DNA from: Vulcanisaeta moutnovskia 768-28
GTDB taxonomy: Archaea; Thermoproteota; Thermoprotei; Thermoproteales; Thermocladiaceae
Length of the DNA stretch: 64,000 nucleotides
NCBI RefSeq assembly: GCF_000190315.1
Contig: NC_015151.1
Location: 930,001 to 994,000, forward strand
Direction: 5' to 3'
Made by a program: the position numbers and the translations under genes. The notes beneath the pieces were generated by a model, which worked only from the letters and a program-made list of their open reading frames with translations, was not told the origin of the DNA and searched no databases. Positions 42,940 to 52,953 of this stretch are shown one piece after another; the stretch's first letter is position 1, and each line of letters starts with the position of its first letter.

Positions 42940-45923
42940 TAAAGCCACCCCCTACCTCTCGCGCTCTCCTGAGCATATATAACCAGCATGCCGAGCCCAA
43001 TTACGTAAAGGCCCTCAATGAAGCGTATTACACCCGCAATCTCCTTTATTTCCTCCCAACTAAACATATCCCTATGCCTTACTAACTCATTAAGTTTTCC
43101 CGCTAAATCTACGTCTTCCACACTCATCTTATTTAGTATTTCGGTCGTACTTCCACGCCTATTCTCGAGTAATGCCTCAAGGATTGGGTTATTATGCCGC
43201 ATCAGCAGTAGCTTCTTGCTCATTAGCGGCACCTCAAAACCTATCTCGCCACCGGATTGCACGGACTCACTTATTAGTAGTTTTAAGGCATCGCAGCCTT
43301 CAATGACCTGCCTAGGATTATCAAGGAGGTTTTTCGAAAGCTTCACGTATTGTAATATACGGTTGTAATCCTCAGTACTTAAAGATGATTCTAAAGATAA
43401 GCCAACACTCCTTAACTCATCGATTATGAAATTGATTTGATAATCAATTAATACCGCGCTGAGCGTTAAGACCATGACGTCCCAACAATCTTGATTAATA
43501 CTTAAAAATTCGCTCCTCAGATTATTGCCGTACTTCTCGATAATGTAATCAATGGCGTGCTCCTCATCGCTGTTAATCTTAGTATTAATCTTGCCATAGC
43601 TTCTCCACAGATTTAACGCATTACGCAGATACTCAGTACCCTCGATCTCCTCACCCCTCACTGCCTTCGTAATCCTCGTCAGTATATCCTCAATCAAATC
43701 TTCGTGCCTGAGAGCCAGCCAGTTGGCTAACTCATCGCTCAATCCTACTTCATATGACCAATCGACCAGCCTCTTAATGAGGTAAGGCGTGGCTATGTAC
43801 TGGCCAGGGCTTAATCCAGGCTTAAACGCCTCCCTAATCGCGAGGACCTCCGCAAGCGCCTTAATCCTGTCCGGTATCGGCTCACCCCTCTCATTGAATA
43901 TGCCCAGGTAATGATTGATCCAGTTAACGATGAATGCCAAGGCATCACCGTGGGCCTTATTAACCATTCCCCTAACATCCTCAACCCTACACCCATTCCT
44001 CCTAAGCCACTCACCGATTAGCCTAGCGATGAGCGTGTAGCCCTCATTGAATTTCGAGACCTCGCTCACCAACACACTTAATTCACCCTCATCGATGTTG
44101 CAGTTCGAGTATTCCCTGATTATTGATTTCAAGAACTCCTCATCCCTCAAATCAACGTCAATCCTGAATCTCTCTATGACTGCCTTGGCGTCCTCTCTCA
44201 ATTCCGCACTCAATTCACGGTATAAATCACTCGGTAACACGATGATTAATGATGCATTGAGTTCATTTAGTACGTTTATTAATTTAGCCAACTGCTCCAC
44301 AGTCCTCGTAATGGCACGCCTAATCTCGGTTCTAACCTCAGGGGATGTGTATACCTCTGGCGGTGATGGGTCGTAGAGTATTAACAACCTGCCGAATACA
44401 TTAGCGAAGTCCCTGGAGTACCTCCTCAGGAAGTTCTTGAGGATAAGCCTAGCGTTTGGATCAGTGAGCTCCTCAACCCTAATAACACCGTAGTAGTCAC
44501 CCTCCCTGAGCAAGCCCCAAATAGTGTATATTTCCAGTGTTGATTTACCAACACCCCTAGGCCCAATGAGTACTGCATGCCCCTCCTTTAGCCTACCCAC
44601 CAGCTGCCCTAGGTACCCACCGAACCTCCCGGCCTTGACAATATTAACCTCAGCCCTACCATAGGCCTCGGAGACTATGCCGAGGTCATCACCGACCAAC
44701 CTAACGTTTGGGTTTAGCAAGCCATCAGCCACATCATTTAATCCATAAATCCTAGGTCCCTTGACCTGATCCTTAATTAAATCGACTTCCCTCCCTAACT
44801 CCTCAACCCTCTTCTCTAACTCCTCTAACTTAACCCGTACATCCTCGATTAGTTGTCTCAGTTGTTCCTCCTTGAGCCCGGTTAGTTGGTTTATTGCGTC
44901 CTCGGCCTCCCTCGGCGTCATGCCTACTTGGATCGCCACCTTCGAAGCTATTAACCTCCTCAGTGATGGGTGTAGGGCTTGCCAGATATTCCCCAGCTCG
45001 ATTAGCTCCGACGGGCTCCTCCTCTCGTGCCCCTTCGTCAATTGGTATATGAGGGTTGACGCCACGGCAACAACTACGGAGGACAGCACAATCGATGCGA
45101 GGCCACTAAGCACGGCATTCACCAAGTACTTCAAGCCGTTATCCCCGAATTTATTGATGAAGTTTATGAAGCCGCGGGCCACCAATCCCTCGGGCTCGAA
45201 ATCCCTCTCGCCAACGAGCAACTTAACGGCCTCGTAATAGGCATCGGCCTGCCGCTTAACGTACTCCTCAGCCTCCCCCCGACCTCTCCCTGGGTCTCTT
45301 AGGATGTCAACAACATCCTTAACAAGGCCTGGCGGTATGTAATTAACACCAAGCCACTTGATACCCCTACTGAAGTAATTCTTAATGAGCCCAACGACCT
45401 CCCTAACGTCACCGCTTAGACTATATTTTTCGTCAACGTCCCAGGGAATACTGTAGGGAATTAATAAACCATGGTTTACCTTCAACTTTATTAATTGACG
45501 TATCAATTGTCTAGGAACTCTATTAATACTACTGAAGTATTTACGCAATAGTTCAAGCTCGACATCGCTAAAGCCGTGCTCCTTAAGCTCACTAATAGCG
45601 GCATCAATAGGCTTAGTCTCCATGAACGCCTTAACCCTTGGGAATACATCGACCAGGAAATTAACAAGCCTATCGACAGCACTAGCCTTAATTTCTTTCG
45701 TTACGCCCTCAACAACCTCATACTCCCCGCAGGCGCTGACTGGCTTAAGGTTCTCAAAACCTATTATGGTCTCGAGAGCATTACCAATGTAGCTCTTAAT
45801 CAGGAAGCACTTACCTGAGACTGGTGGGCCAAGTACGGCGTTTACACTTGCTTTAACTCCACTAATCCTACCAATATAATCACTATTAAATGGGTTAAAT
45901 AAGTCATTAGCAGTAAAGCCCAT
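42939..45923 (-). CDS. Membrane-associated AAA/STAND-type ATPase with two P-loops
   Basis: 994 residues. An N-terminal deviant P-loop (LGPPVSGKC, residues 31-39) heads a poorly conserved first domain. A hydrophobic segment (VLSGLASIVLSSVVVAVASTLIY) near 275-300 and a coiled coil (LEELEKRVEELGREVDLIKDQ) follow. The second P-loop, IGPRGVGKSTLEIY near 450, starts an AAA-like domain with LLILYD as Walker B and a long helical sensor region. It resembles archaeal STAND-like ATPases, and could energise or sense the transfer apparatus or act in defence. Partner gene immediately downstream. Confidence 0.6.
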   Translation of the reverse strand: MGFTANDLFNPFNSDYIGRISGVKASVNAVLGPPVSGKCFLIKSYIGNALETIIGFENLKPVSACGEYEVVEGVTKEIKASAVDRLVNFLVDVFPRVKAFMETKPIDAAISELKEHGFSDVELELLRKYFSSINRVPRQLIRQLIKLKVNHGLLIPYSIPWDVDEKYSLSGDVREVVGLIKNYFSRGIKWLGVNYIPPGLVKDVVDILRDPGRGRGEAEEYVKRQADAYYEAVKLLVGERDFEPEGLVARGFINFINKFGDNGLKYLVNAVLSGLASIVLSSVVVAVASTLIYQLTKGHERRSPSELIELGNIWQALHPSLRRLIASKVAIQVGMTPREAEDAINQLTGLKEEQLRQLIEDVRVKLEELEKRVEELGREVDLIKDQVKGPRIYGLNDVADGLLNPNVRLVGDDLGIVSEAYGRAEVNIVKAGRFGGYLGQLVGRLKEGHAVLIGPRGVGKSTLEIYTIWGLLREGDYYGVIRVEELTDPNARLILKNFLRRYSRDFANVFGRLLILYDPSPPEVYTSPEVRTEIRRAITRTVEQLAKLINVLNELNASLIIVLPSDLYRELSAELREDAKAVIERFRIDVDLRDEEFLKSIIREYSNCNIDEGELSVLVSEVSKFNEGYTLIARLIGEWLRRNGCRVEDVRGMVNKAHGDALAFIVNWINHYLGIFNERGEPIPDRIKALAEVLAIREAFKPGLSPGQYIATPYLIKRLVDWSYEVGLSDELANWLALRHEDLIEDILTRITKAVRGEEIEGTEYLRNALNLWRSYGKINTKINSDEEHAIDYIIEKYGNNLRSEFLSINQDCWDVMVLTLSAVLIDYQINFIIDELRSVGLSLESSLSTEDYNRILQYVKLSKNLLDNPRQVIEGCDALKLLISESVQSGGEIGFEVPLMSKKLLLMRHNNPILEALLENRRGSTTEILNKMSVEDVDLAGKLNELVRHRDMFSWEEIKEIAGVIRFIEGLYVIGLGMLVIYAQESARGRGWL

Positions 45924-46014
45924 TTAAACATGACATGATTCTTGCTTTATATAGTTTTCAGCCCGTAGAATACCTAGAAATTGATTAAGGCTTAACCTAA
46001 AACATCTCAACTAC

Positions 46015-47298
46015 TTAGACCAACGCTTTAGCCAATGCTAGGTTGTATTCCGTGCTGTTTATTGTTATGATCACGTAAATATTAAATTCACCACTACACG
46101 GGACCTCATAAACCAAAGCCCTGATGCGATATGCATGGTCTCTTATTTTTTGTTCGTACTTTTCGAATTGTTCGGATACCCTTACATTATTTAAATGTAG
46201 CTTAACCATGTACGCCATAGTAAACTTACCATCACTGACCTTAATAGGTCCATCTGATTTGTTTATAATAGTGTTAATGAAGCACTTAACTATGGTAACA
46301 CCGAGGCAGTCCAGCACAAGGGATTCTGAGAAATTATCGCCTTCATATTCACATTGCTTGGATTTACATGCATTGATTACCTGCTCATGATTAAATCCTA
46401 ATGCATTTAGTAACTTCTTGATTCGCTCACCCTCCATTAATAGAATAGTTCCCAGCCCCAACTTCCTAACTAAATCATGGATTAAGTCAATACATGCCCT
46501 CTTACTCGCACTTTTAATTGAATTCTCATCATACTCAATCACTAATCCTATCATTGGATGGTTCCTTTGCTTCGTTTCACCTGACCTAATTATCATTGGC
46601 GTCAGAAGGATTGCGAATATCATGAGTATGTATACGGCTTTTTTCCTAATCTTCATTCTCTCAGCAATTCCCCTATACATTAAAGACCTATTCAGGATGT
46701 TTGTTAACATTGATTGAGCCACACCACCCGCTATTTCAATCTCCAATCTCTCGCCTTTAGACATCTCATTAATAATCATTATAATACTAAATATTGCCGA
46801 CACTATGAAGACAGCCAGTACAGCAGTTACGTAATTAAACAGTTGTGGATAAGACATACTTATTAATAGTATTGGAAGTGATAAAATCAATATGTATGGT
46901 ATATAAATACTTAATGCAAAAATCATAATATTTATGATCTTTTTCATTAAATTATTACCAAAAAGCTCTTTAACTATCTCATCGATCACGCGTTGTATGA
47001 CTTCCTTCACGTCCACCGTATTCATGTTCAACAGCTCACTAAAGGCCTTACTAATGAGCTCATAATCAACTCGCCCAACCTCAGTAACCAACCTATAATG
47101 CATACATGCTAACGTAATAGCAGCAGCAAATAAAATTATAATAATAATTATATTAAAGTAATAATGATAATAATGATATAGAGAATAAGCTATGAAGTAC
47201 GCTAATGAAAGCTGAAATAATGTGACTAGTATCTCGGTTCTACGTTCACTAACAATCGAGGATAACAACCCGTAAATTATACTCAGGTTCTTAGGCAT
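46015..47298 (-). CDS. Multi-helix membrane protein with C-terminal soluble domain
   Basis: 427 residues. Helices lie at about 22-45, 45-65, 118-145 and 150-178, and one near 225-240 (KAVYILMIFAILLTPMII). The C-terminal 185 residues form a soluble domain with cysteines (RACIDLIHD, NACKSKQCEYEG, LDCLGVTIVKC) that may make disulfides outside the cell. The base composition is unusually A+T rich compared with its neighbours, hinting at separate acquisition. Family unknown. Confidence 0.5.
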   Translation of the reverse strand: MPKNLSIIYGLLSSIVSERRTEILVTLFQLSLAYFIAYSLYHYYHYYFNIIIIIILFAAAITLACMHYRLVTEVGRVDYELISKAFSELLNMNTVDVKEVIQRVIDEIVKELFGNNLMKKIINIMIFALSIYIPYILILSLPILLISMSYPQLFNYVTAVLAVFIVSAIFSIIMIINEMSKGERLEIEIAGGVAQSMLTNILNRSLMYRGIAERMKIRKKAVYILMIFAILLTPMIIRSGETKQRNHPMIGLVIEYDENSIKSASKRACIDLIHDLVRKLGLGTILLMEGERIKKLLNALGFNHEQVINACKSKQCEYEGDNFSESLVLDCLGVTIVKCFINTIINKSDGPIKVSDGKFTMAYMVKLHLNNVRVSEQFEKYEQKIRDHAYRIRALVYEVPCSGEFNIYVIITINSTEYNLALAKALV

Positions 47299-47335
47299 TC
47301 AATGAATTAATGAATTACAACATTAAAAAATTAAG

Positions 47336-49429
47336 CTATATTATAAAAGACTTTATGCTTGGTTCTAGTTCTATTGTTCCTAGTCTCTTTATTGGTCCTG
47401 TTATGACTAGGGCTTTTGTTGTTTGTCCTGCCATGTGTGGTGGTAGTGCCGTGGTTAGCCACTTTATGTCCTCACTCGTTAGTTGCAATGCCTGGCTTAT
47501 CGATGCTACGTATGCGTCGTTGCCGCCCAAGGCAATGATCAGTGGTATGTTCTGGAGCACGTCACTGCTTATCCCAGTGAGTGTCTGTGTTATGAACACC
47601 GTGCCCAGCCCAAACTTCCTAAGCCCACGAATCATCAACTCAGCCAGTGGCGAGTTCAATAAGTAATAAGCCTCGTCAATGACAAGCAACTGCTGGAGCT
47701 GCTCACCAATGCCTTTACTCATCACGTGGCTGTACACGTGGTCAGCAACCGTACCCATCAAGAAAGCCATCACGTCCGGAGAAGCCCTAACGGAGCCGAG
47801 GAGCAGTGCCTTGTTGTTCAATAATTCCTCCACTGGAACTATCTCCGCGTCCTTCAGGTGGCTCATCAACCTATCCAGTGCCAACGCCACCGAGTCGTCA
47901 TCAGTGGCTGTCCTTAGGTATTCCATAGACTTAAAGAAGTCCCTGTAGAGGCCGTTTGAGTAGATAACCTTTAGGTCCGGTAGCAACGCCCTACCGTCTA
48001 TGCCCAGTATTGAGAACTCCGTAATTAATCTATGCATTCTTTCAACATCAGTCAAGCCGTCCAATTCGAATATGTTTATGAACCTCCTGGTCACGTCTAT
48101 CGGCTCAATGCCCGGTATCCTTAGGTACTCGCCGTGTGGATCTAGGATCAAAGCCTTAATCCCGGAGTTCATTAGCCTGTACAGCATTGTGCTTATTGTC
48201 CACGTCTTACCCATGCCCGTAGGCCCAACAATCAGCATGTGGCCGGAGGGCAGGGCATCGAGGTCAATGATTAGTTCATTGCCCTCCCTATCCCTACCAA
48301 GCCTAACCCTAGCCCTTGATCCCTCGCTGATTAGCCTACCACCGTGGAATACTGGGACTATTGCAACGTCGTGGCTAAGCTCATCGATTGTGGGCAAAGA
48401 CCACAGGTGTGTTTGGCTCCTTGATGGCTTCATCACCATGCTTGTGTCAGGTATTGACTTGTCGCTTGCTATCATGACCCTCAAGGGCTCCTCGGCATTC
48501 TGAGTTATCCTATCAAGGACAACACGCCACCTACTCACAGCCGACAATGCCCTACCCCTCTCCTGAACCACAAACCTCTCGTACTCCCTAGCCACCTTTG
48601 CCGATGTGACGGCCCTGAACTCGGGATTTCCTGAGATTATTAGGGCGTAGTTTCTCAAGTAGTTGGCCATCGCCGAAGCAATGGCCCTAATGTCCTCATC
48701 ACTCGGCATTGTGAATATTTTATTCGAGGTGACGAGCCTCTTGTTCAAAATGCCCAGTCGGCCGCCCCTAATTACTGAGTATTTGCCCAGGGCCTTGGCC
48801 ATCAATGCTGCCAGTACCGCAATGACCGTTACTCCGTAGAGCCAGAAGAATATGTATGAGGCTAGGAAGAGTATCGCCACCGCGATGATCAGCCTCGGCT
48901 TTCCTGGCCTCGTTGGGAACCCGACGAGCCTCCTCAACTCATCACCGCCTAAGGGCTTAAGCACGAAGTACTGCCTTAGTAGGCTCTCCCTGGCGGTGAG
49001 CCACGCATTGAATTCACCCAGCTCACCCTCGCCCTTTACAACCCTACTTAGCCTTACGTACCTATCATCGCCGAGCCTAATGAAGGCTACCGCCTCATCA
49101 ACACCCAAACCCAACCTCCTAACCAACTCATCAAACAAACCAACGTACTGGCTACCGGTTAATCGGCTAATATCGAATATGGGCTCGGCTTTATAGAAAA
49201 CATGCATTACGTTATTCTTAGCATCAAACACGTAGTCACCGCCAAGGACAAGCCTAGGGGCTAGGTTTGGGTATACCAGGCTTAGGAGTGACTCTATGAG
49301 CCACTCCCTGAGGTCTTTATAGGCCAGTGCTGGGATTAGGAGTAGGATCAGTGGGTTGTAGGCAATGCCCATTATAACAATCCCAACAAGGACAATGGCG
49401 TAGATCCTCGAATCAATTCTGGGCATCAT
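47336..49429 (-). CDS. VirB4/HerA-type conjugation ATPase (CedB/TedB-like)
   Basis: 697 residues. Two N-terminal membrane segments (about 10-35 and 180-215) precede a HerA/VirB4 motor domain: Walker A IVGPTGMGKTWT, then LILDPHGEYLRI, Walker B LLVIDEAYYLL and the FITQTLTG sensor. N-terminal helices plus a VirB4-like motor are the layout of CedB/TedB, the ATPases of crenarchaeal DNA-exchange systems, homologous to bacterial conjugation VirB4. It should power DNA or pilin transfer at the membrane. It has its own promoter (CGCCTTTTAAGG at about 49444-49455). Confidence 0.78.
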   Translation of the reverse strand: MMPRIDSRIYAIVLVGIVIMGIAYNPLILLLIPALAYKDLREWLIESLLSLVYPNLAPRLVLGGDYVFDAKNNVMHVFYKAEPIFDISRLTGSQYVGLFDELVRRLGLGVDEAVAFIRLGDDRYVRLSRVVKGEGELGEFNAWLTARESLLRQYFVLKPLGGDELRRLVGFPTRPGKPRLIIAVAILFLASYIFFWLYGVTVIAVLAALMAKALGKYSVIRGGRLGILNKRLVTSNKIFTMPSDEDIRAIASAMANYLRNYALIISGNPEFRAVTSAKVAREYERFVVQERGRALSAVSRWRVVLDRITQNAEEPLRVMIASDKSIPDTSMVMKPSRSQTHLWSLPTIDELSHDVAIVPVFHGGRLISEGSRARVRLGRDREGNELIIDLDALPSGHMLIVGPTGMGKTWTISTMLYRLMNSGIKALILDPHGEYLRIPGIEPIDVTRRFINIFELDGLTDVERMHRLITEFSILGIDGRALLPDLKVIYSNGLYRDFFKSMEYLRTATDDDSVALALDRLMSHLKDAEIVPVEELLNNKALLLGSVRASPDVMAFLMGTVADHVYSHVMSKGIGEQLQQLLVIDEAYYLLNSPLAELMIRGLRKFGLGTVFITQTLTGISSDVLQNIPLIIALGGNDAYVASISQALQLTSEDIKWLTTALPPHMAGQTTKALVITGPIKRLGTIELEPSIKSFII

Positions 49430-49447
49430 TTTGATTGAATCAACGCC

Positions 49448-49948
49448 TTAAAAGGCGTGGCGAATAAACCTAGGAAGCCAGGAAAGCCTACTCCTTGCCT
49501 GGTTAACCCTATACTCGCCGTTAATGACCGCCCTAAGCTCCTCCGGGCTTACCTTAATACCCTGCGAATTGAGTATGGTCATTAACTCATTAATGTCCAC
49601 CCTACCAGTCTCTAGGTACTCCCTAACGGAGAGCTCATTGCAGTGGATCAAGTCGCATTGGGAGAGCAGTATCAACGCCACCTCGATACTCAGTCCACGA
49701 GCCAACACCTCGCTGAGCAATTCATTGATTGACTCCGGGGTGAAGTAGTTAACAAGCCTAGCCAACACCCGTTGGCAGTAGGGCCTAAGCGAATCAACGC
49801 ACCTCGAGGACCACGAATTAATGAATTTCATTAATTCCCTACCATTGCTCTTCACCGGCCTCGCCTTGATTTCTCTGAGCCTTAGCCTGCCCAGTTCCTT
49901 CACCTCACGCTCCAAGCCGTTTAAGCCCTTGTTACCGAAAATCCTCAT
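49448..49948 (-). CDS. Hypothetical element protein
   Basis: 166 residues, helical, with cysteines (SRCVDSLRPYCQRVL and LLSQCDLIHCNEL) that could form a small zinc or disulfide unit. No family recognised. The start overlaps the stop of the upstream gene (ATGA), and the VirB4-like gene follows, so it is probably part of the same transcription unit. Confidence 0.5.
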   Translation of the reverse strand: MRIFGNKGLNGLEREVKELGRLRLREIKARPVKSNGRELMKFINSWSSRCVDSLRPYCQRVLARLVNYFTPESINELLSEVLARGLSIEVALILLSQCDLIHCNELSVREYLETGRVDINELMTILNSQGIKVSPEELRAVINGEYRVNQARSRLSWLPRFIRHAF

Positions 49949-50310
49949 CTCAATTCACCACAGCCCCTTAGCCCAAGCCACCTCCTAAACGCCTCGGCAT
50001 AGGCCTTACCAACACGCTCCTCGATCAGCTTAACCCAATCCTCGGGCTTCACGCCCCTCAGAGGTTCATCACTACCTAACAGCCTAACCGCTATTATAGA
50101 CCTCTCAATACTAGACAACCTATCAATCTCAGCCAAAACACCCTCAAGAATCGCCTGGCCAGGCATTGGAAAAGGCAAAGGCTGGCCCTGAGGGCTTTGC
50201 GGAGGCACCGGCAAAGAATCAACAACGGGCTTAGGATCAGCCTGATTAGCTGATTGACCATCCCTATTCAATAAATTCCTAAGGAAGTTACTCACTGGGT
50301 TTTGACTCAT
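49945..50310 (-). CDS. Small hypothetical protein with Pro/Gln-rich linker
   Basis: 121 residues: an N-terminal amphipathic helix (VSNFLRNLLNR), a Pro/Gln-rich disordered linker (about 25-55), and a C-terminal helical domain (LEGVLAEIDRLSSIERSIIAV...AYAEAFRRWLG). It looks like an adaptor. ATG at 50310, with TTTTAAAT about 22 bases upstream. Confidence 0.45.
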   Translation of the reverse strand: MSQNPVSNFLRNLLNRDGQSANQADPKPVVDSLPVPPQSPQGQPLPFPMPGQAILEGVLAEIDRLSSIERSIIAVRLLGSDEPLRGVKPEDWVKLIEERVGKAYAEAFRRWLGLRGCGELR

Positions 50311-50431
50311 CAATGGAGTTTAGTGATTGATTTAAAAGGGGGAATTGTAGTGATTAGAATCGACTATTTCAGGGTCAAGAGTATGACAATGGGCATTTTA
50401 TTTTTAATAGACATGATTTCTTCGTCGTGCG

Positions 50432-52060
50432 TTATGAACCGCACGTGTTTGATGATGTGCCTGATATGTATTGCCCACTACTGCCCGGCACGTTAAAGCT
50501 TGCGTTACTTAAACTTACACTGTTTGTGCTTGTAGCCGTTAGTGTAACGAGCCAGTACGCATCAGCCCATATGCATAGGGGTATTGGTGGCCATGGAGTG
50601 ATTGTCTCGGGCTTGAGCGATACCTCGGCGTAAAACGGTAGGAAGAAGCTTATTTGAGCTGAGGATGAAGGCGTTGAATAACCAGGTATACTCACGAAGG
50701 CCGGATAACCAGGTAAACCGGTAGAAAAGCCGTAAATGTACGTAGCCGGCGTATCTGAACCAACACACCCAGTACCTGGTGTGAAGATCCATGTGAAGTT
50801 ATACGCGTAATTCCCTGGATATGGCGTTGTACCATACGTATTATCAACACCGACGCACACGTTTGGATACGTTATTGAGACGCTCGGCGGCAGGCTTATT
50901 GTGAATGAAGGGGAAGTTGGCGTGGGTTGTATTATGTTTGTTCCTGAGTTAGCGTAAAAGGAGTTGACTGGGTAATCAATGGGTACGTATGGATTAAGGC
51001 CATACGCGAACTCGGTATAGCTTGAGTATAAGTCGTAACCAGCAATCTCCTGATAAACATACGCCCACACGTAACCAGACTGGGATAGAGAGTATGCAAC
51101 CATCCCGTAGGCTATTGACGCTATTCTGGCTGGTGAATATGCAGTGGAGACTTGGTCATAGATTAGTAGGCATGAGTCGTAATAAAACTCATCGCCGAGA
51201 CTATCCGTATAGGCCGGAATACCCCAAGTCGGGTTATTACCAGTCACTAGACTACCGCCCCATATGAATATGAAACCACTTGGTACTCCATACTCATAAT
51301 AAGCCCAGCATGGGTTTGTATTCTCAAGGCTTACGTCATCGCCACTATATGATTGAGGTAAAATGGCTAGGCCACTACCTAATTCATGCCAAGTAACTAC
51401 CGCCATGGTAATATTATCAACATATATGGGCCTGATTATGAGGTATCTACCGTGTCCGGGCTTTACGAATGCCATTATAGCGGTCATATTACTGCTAATG
51501 GGCATGATAAAGGCGGGCACAGGATAATACTTCTCCGAACCAAAGGCAATGGTAATATTAAACTCCCTTGCCCATGAGTAGGTTAGTACGAATTCCATTG
51601 TCACCAACTCGCTCCTGCTTCCGTAGAGGATTATTAAGTCACCATGCTTAAATAATGTACCCAGTAAGCCAATCACAGGGCTTGCTAGGTTAACCTCGGA
51701 CTTACTGCTTGAGCCGTTAATCACAATGCTGGGACCAAGAACAGACCAGTCAATAACGATTATGCTGTTGTTTGGTAGGTTTGGTAGTTGGTTGATTGTT
51801 GCTGGCTTGATTAGTGATTGGTTTATGCCGGCGTTGATGAGTTTCTGAACAAGCGTTGTTGGTCCGACTACGTAGATTGGTATGTTTATGCTTGCTGGTG
51901 CTGGTGTGTTGACTGTTACTGGGCCTTCCTGACCGTTAACATTGGTCACCCTCACCGAGAGCTTATTAACAACGTGAAGAACAAAAACGAGACCTAGAAC
52001 AACAGCAATAATTGAGACAGTCGCAACCAACCACCTACGTGAGGTAGATTGCATGGACAT
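50432..52060 (-). CDS. Large secreted/cell-surface protein anchored by an N-terminal helix
   Basis: 542 residues. A basic start (MSMQSTSRRW) precedes one membrane helix (LVATVSIIAVVLGLVFVLHVV); the remainder is extracellular, rich in Ser, Thr, Pro, Tyr and Asn-x-Ser/Thr, with paired cysteines (YDSCLLIYD, NVCVGVD, GTGCVGSD). The composition is that of an adhesin or pilus-associated surface protein. It lies beside the ParA/TadA/TadC genes, so a pilus tip or attachment protein is plausible but unproven. Confidence 0.6.
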   Translation of the reverse strand: MSMQSTSRRWLVATVSIIAVVLGLVFVLHVVNKLSVRVTNVNGQEGPVTVNTPAPASINIPIYVVGPTTLVQKLINAGINQSLIKPATINQLPNLPNNSIIVIDWSVLGPSIVINGSSSKSEVNLASPVIGLLGTLFKHGDLIILYGSRSELVTMEFVLTYSWAREFNITIAFGSEKYYPVPAFIMPISSNMTAIMAFVKPGHGRYLIIRPIYVDNITMAVVTWHELGSGLAILPQSYSGDDVSLENTNPCWAYYEYGVPSGFIFIWGGSLVTGNNPTWGIPAYTDSLGDEFYYDSCLLIYDQVSTAYSPARIASIAYGMVAYSLSQSGYVWAYVYQEIAGYDLYSSYTEFAYGLNPYVPIDYPVNSFYANSGTNIIQPTPTSPSFTISLPPSVSITYPNVCVGVDNTYGTTPYPGNYAYNFTWIFTPGTGCVGSDTPATYIYGFSTGLPGYPAFVSIPGYSTPSSSAQISFFLPFYAEVSLKPETITPWPPIPLCIWADAYWLVTLTATSTNSVSLSNASFNVPGSSGQYISGTSSNTCGS

Positions 52061-52134
52061 CAAGAGTTATTAATTTACAGGACTTTTTTACTTCACCTAC
52101 TCATAAAAGGTGAATCGAGCAGGGTTGAAGATGC

Positions 52135-52953
52135 CTAGGCTGTGCCTATCGAACCCGTCAACAACGCCTTTACCTGCCTTGTTAGGGTGTTGGTGATTGC
52201 CTCGATTGCCCTCTTGAAGCTTGCCAGTGAGCCTTTTGGTTCGAATAGGATTGCCGGCTTCATTGCTGCTATTAAGTATTGGGCTATTGGGCTCATTGGG
52301 ACTGTGAACACATCCCCATTGTGTGCGAAACCCCTAACCCTAGCCTCAACACCATCCAACCCAGGCAACGCCTTGTTAAGGACAACATTGACGATCTTCC
52401 TATACCTCAACTGCGTTATCATTGGCTGTATGTACGTGTCGTCTATTTCCCTGAGCACGTACTCTGAGTAATTCGCGTGGTCGAGGATGACGTTAATTAT
52501 CTGCGATGTGACCAACGCCGGTATCAGGATTGGTGTTGGGGCGTTGGCTGGTAGGTCGATAATGATGAACTGCGAACCCGTACTCATCACCAATGAGTTG
52601 ATTAGGTAGACCCACCTGTTGAAGGACTCGTTGACGCTAATCGCCAGTTGGTAAGACCTTATGTTACCTGGCGGAACAACGAAGACCGTTGGTAAGTAGG
52701 TAGACCTACTAACCAGTTGGTTAGCGTCGTTTATTGAGCCAATGAGGAAGTCCAGTGCGCCAGCCCTCTCCGGCACAACGCCCAGTGTCCTACTGGCTGT
52801 CTGTGAGGAGTCAATGCCCAAATCAATGAGTAGCACGTTTGATTTTAGGGCTTGGGACATGGTTATGGCCAGGTTAGCCGCCAACGTGCTCTTCCCAGTA
52901 CCACCCTTCGAACCACTGAAGAATGCAGCCGCAACAAACCTAGGCCTAAGCAT
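52135..52953 (-). CDS. ParA/MinD-family ATPase (TadZ/CpaE-like context)
   Basis: 272 residues with the deviant Walker A SKGGTGKST (residues 16-24), switch I aspartate in LLIDLGIDSSQTA, Walker B in FIIIDLPANAP, and an NVVLNKALPG strand. ParA-type ATPases partition DNA or, in Tad pilus clusters, position the machine at the cell pole. Because the next genes upstream are a pilus ATPase and a TadC-like platform, the TadZ-like role fits; element partitioning is the alternative. The ATG overlaps the upstream TGA (TGATG). Confidence 0.75.
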   Translation of the reverse strand: MLRPRFVAAAFFSGSKGGTGKSTLAANLAITMSQALKSNVLLIDLGIDSSQTASRTLGVVPERAGALDFLIGSINDANQLVSRSTYLPTVFVVPPGNIRSYQLAISVNESFNRWVYLINSLVMSTGSQFIIIDLPANAPTPILIPALVTSQIINVILDHANYSEYVLREIDDTYIQPMITQLRYRKIVNVVLNKALPGLDGVEARVRGFAHNGDVFTVPMSPIAQYLIAAMKPAILFEPKGSLASFKRAIEAITNTLTRQVKALLTGSIGTA

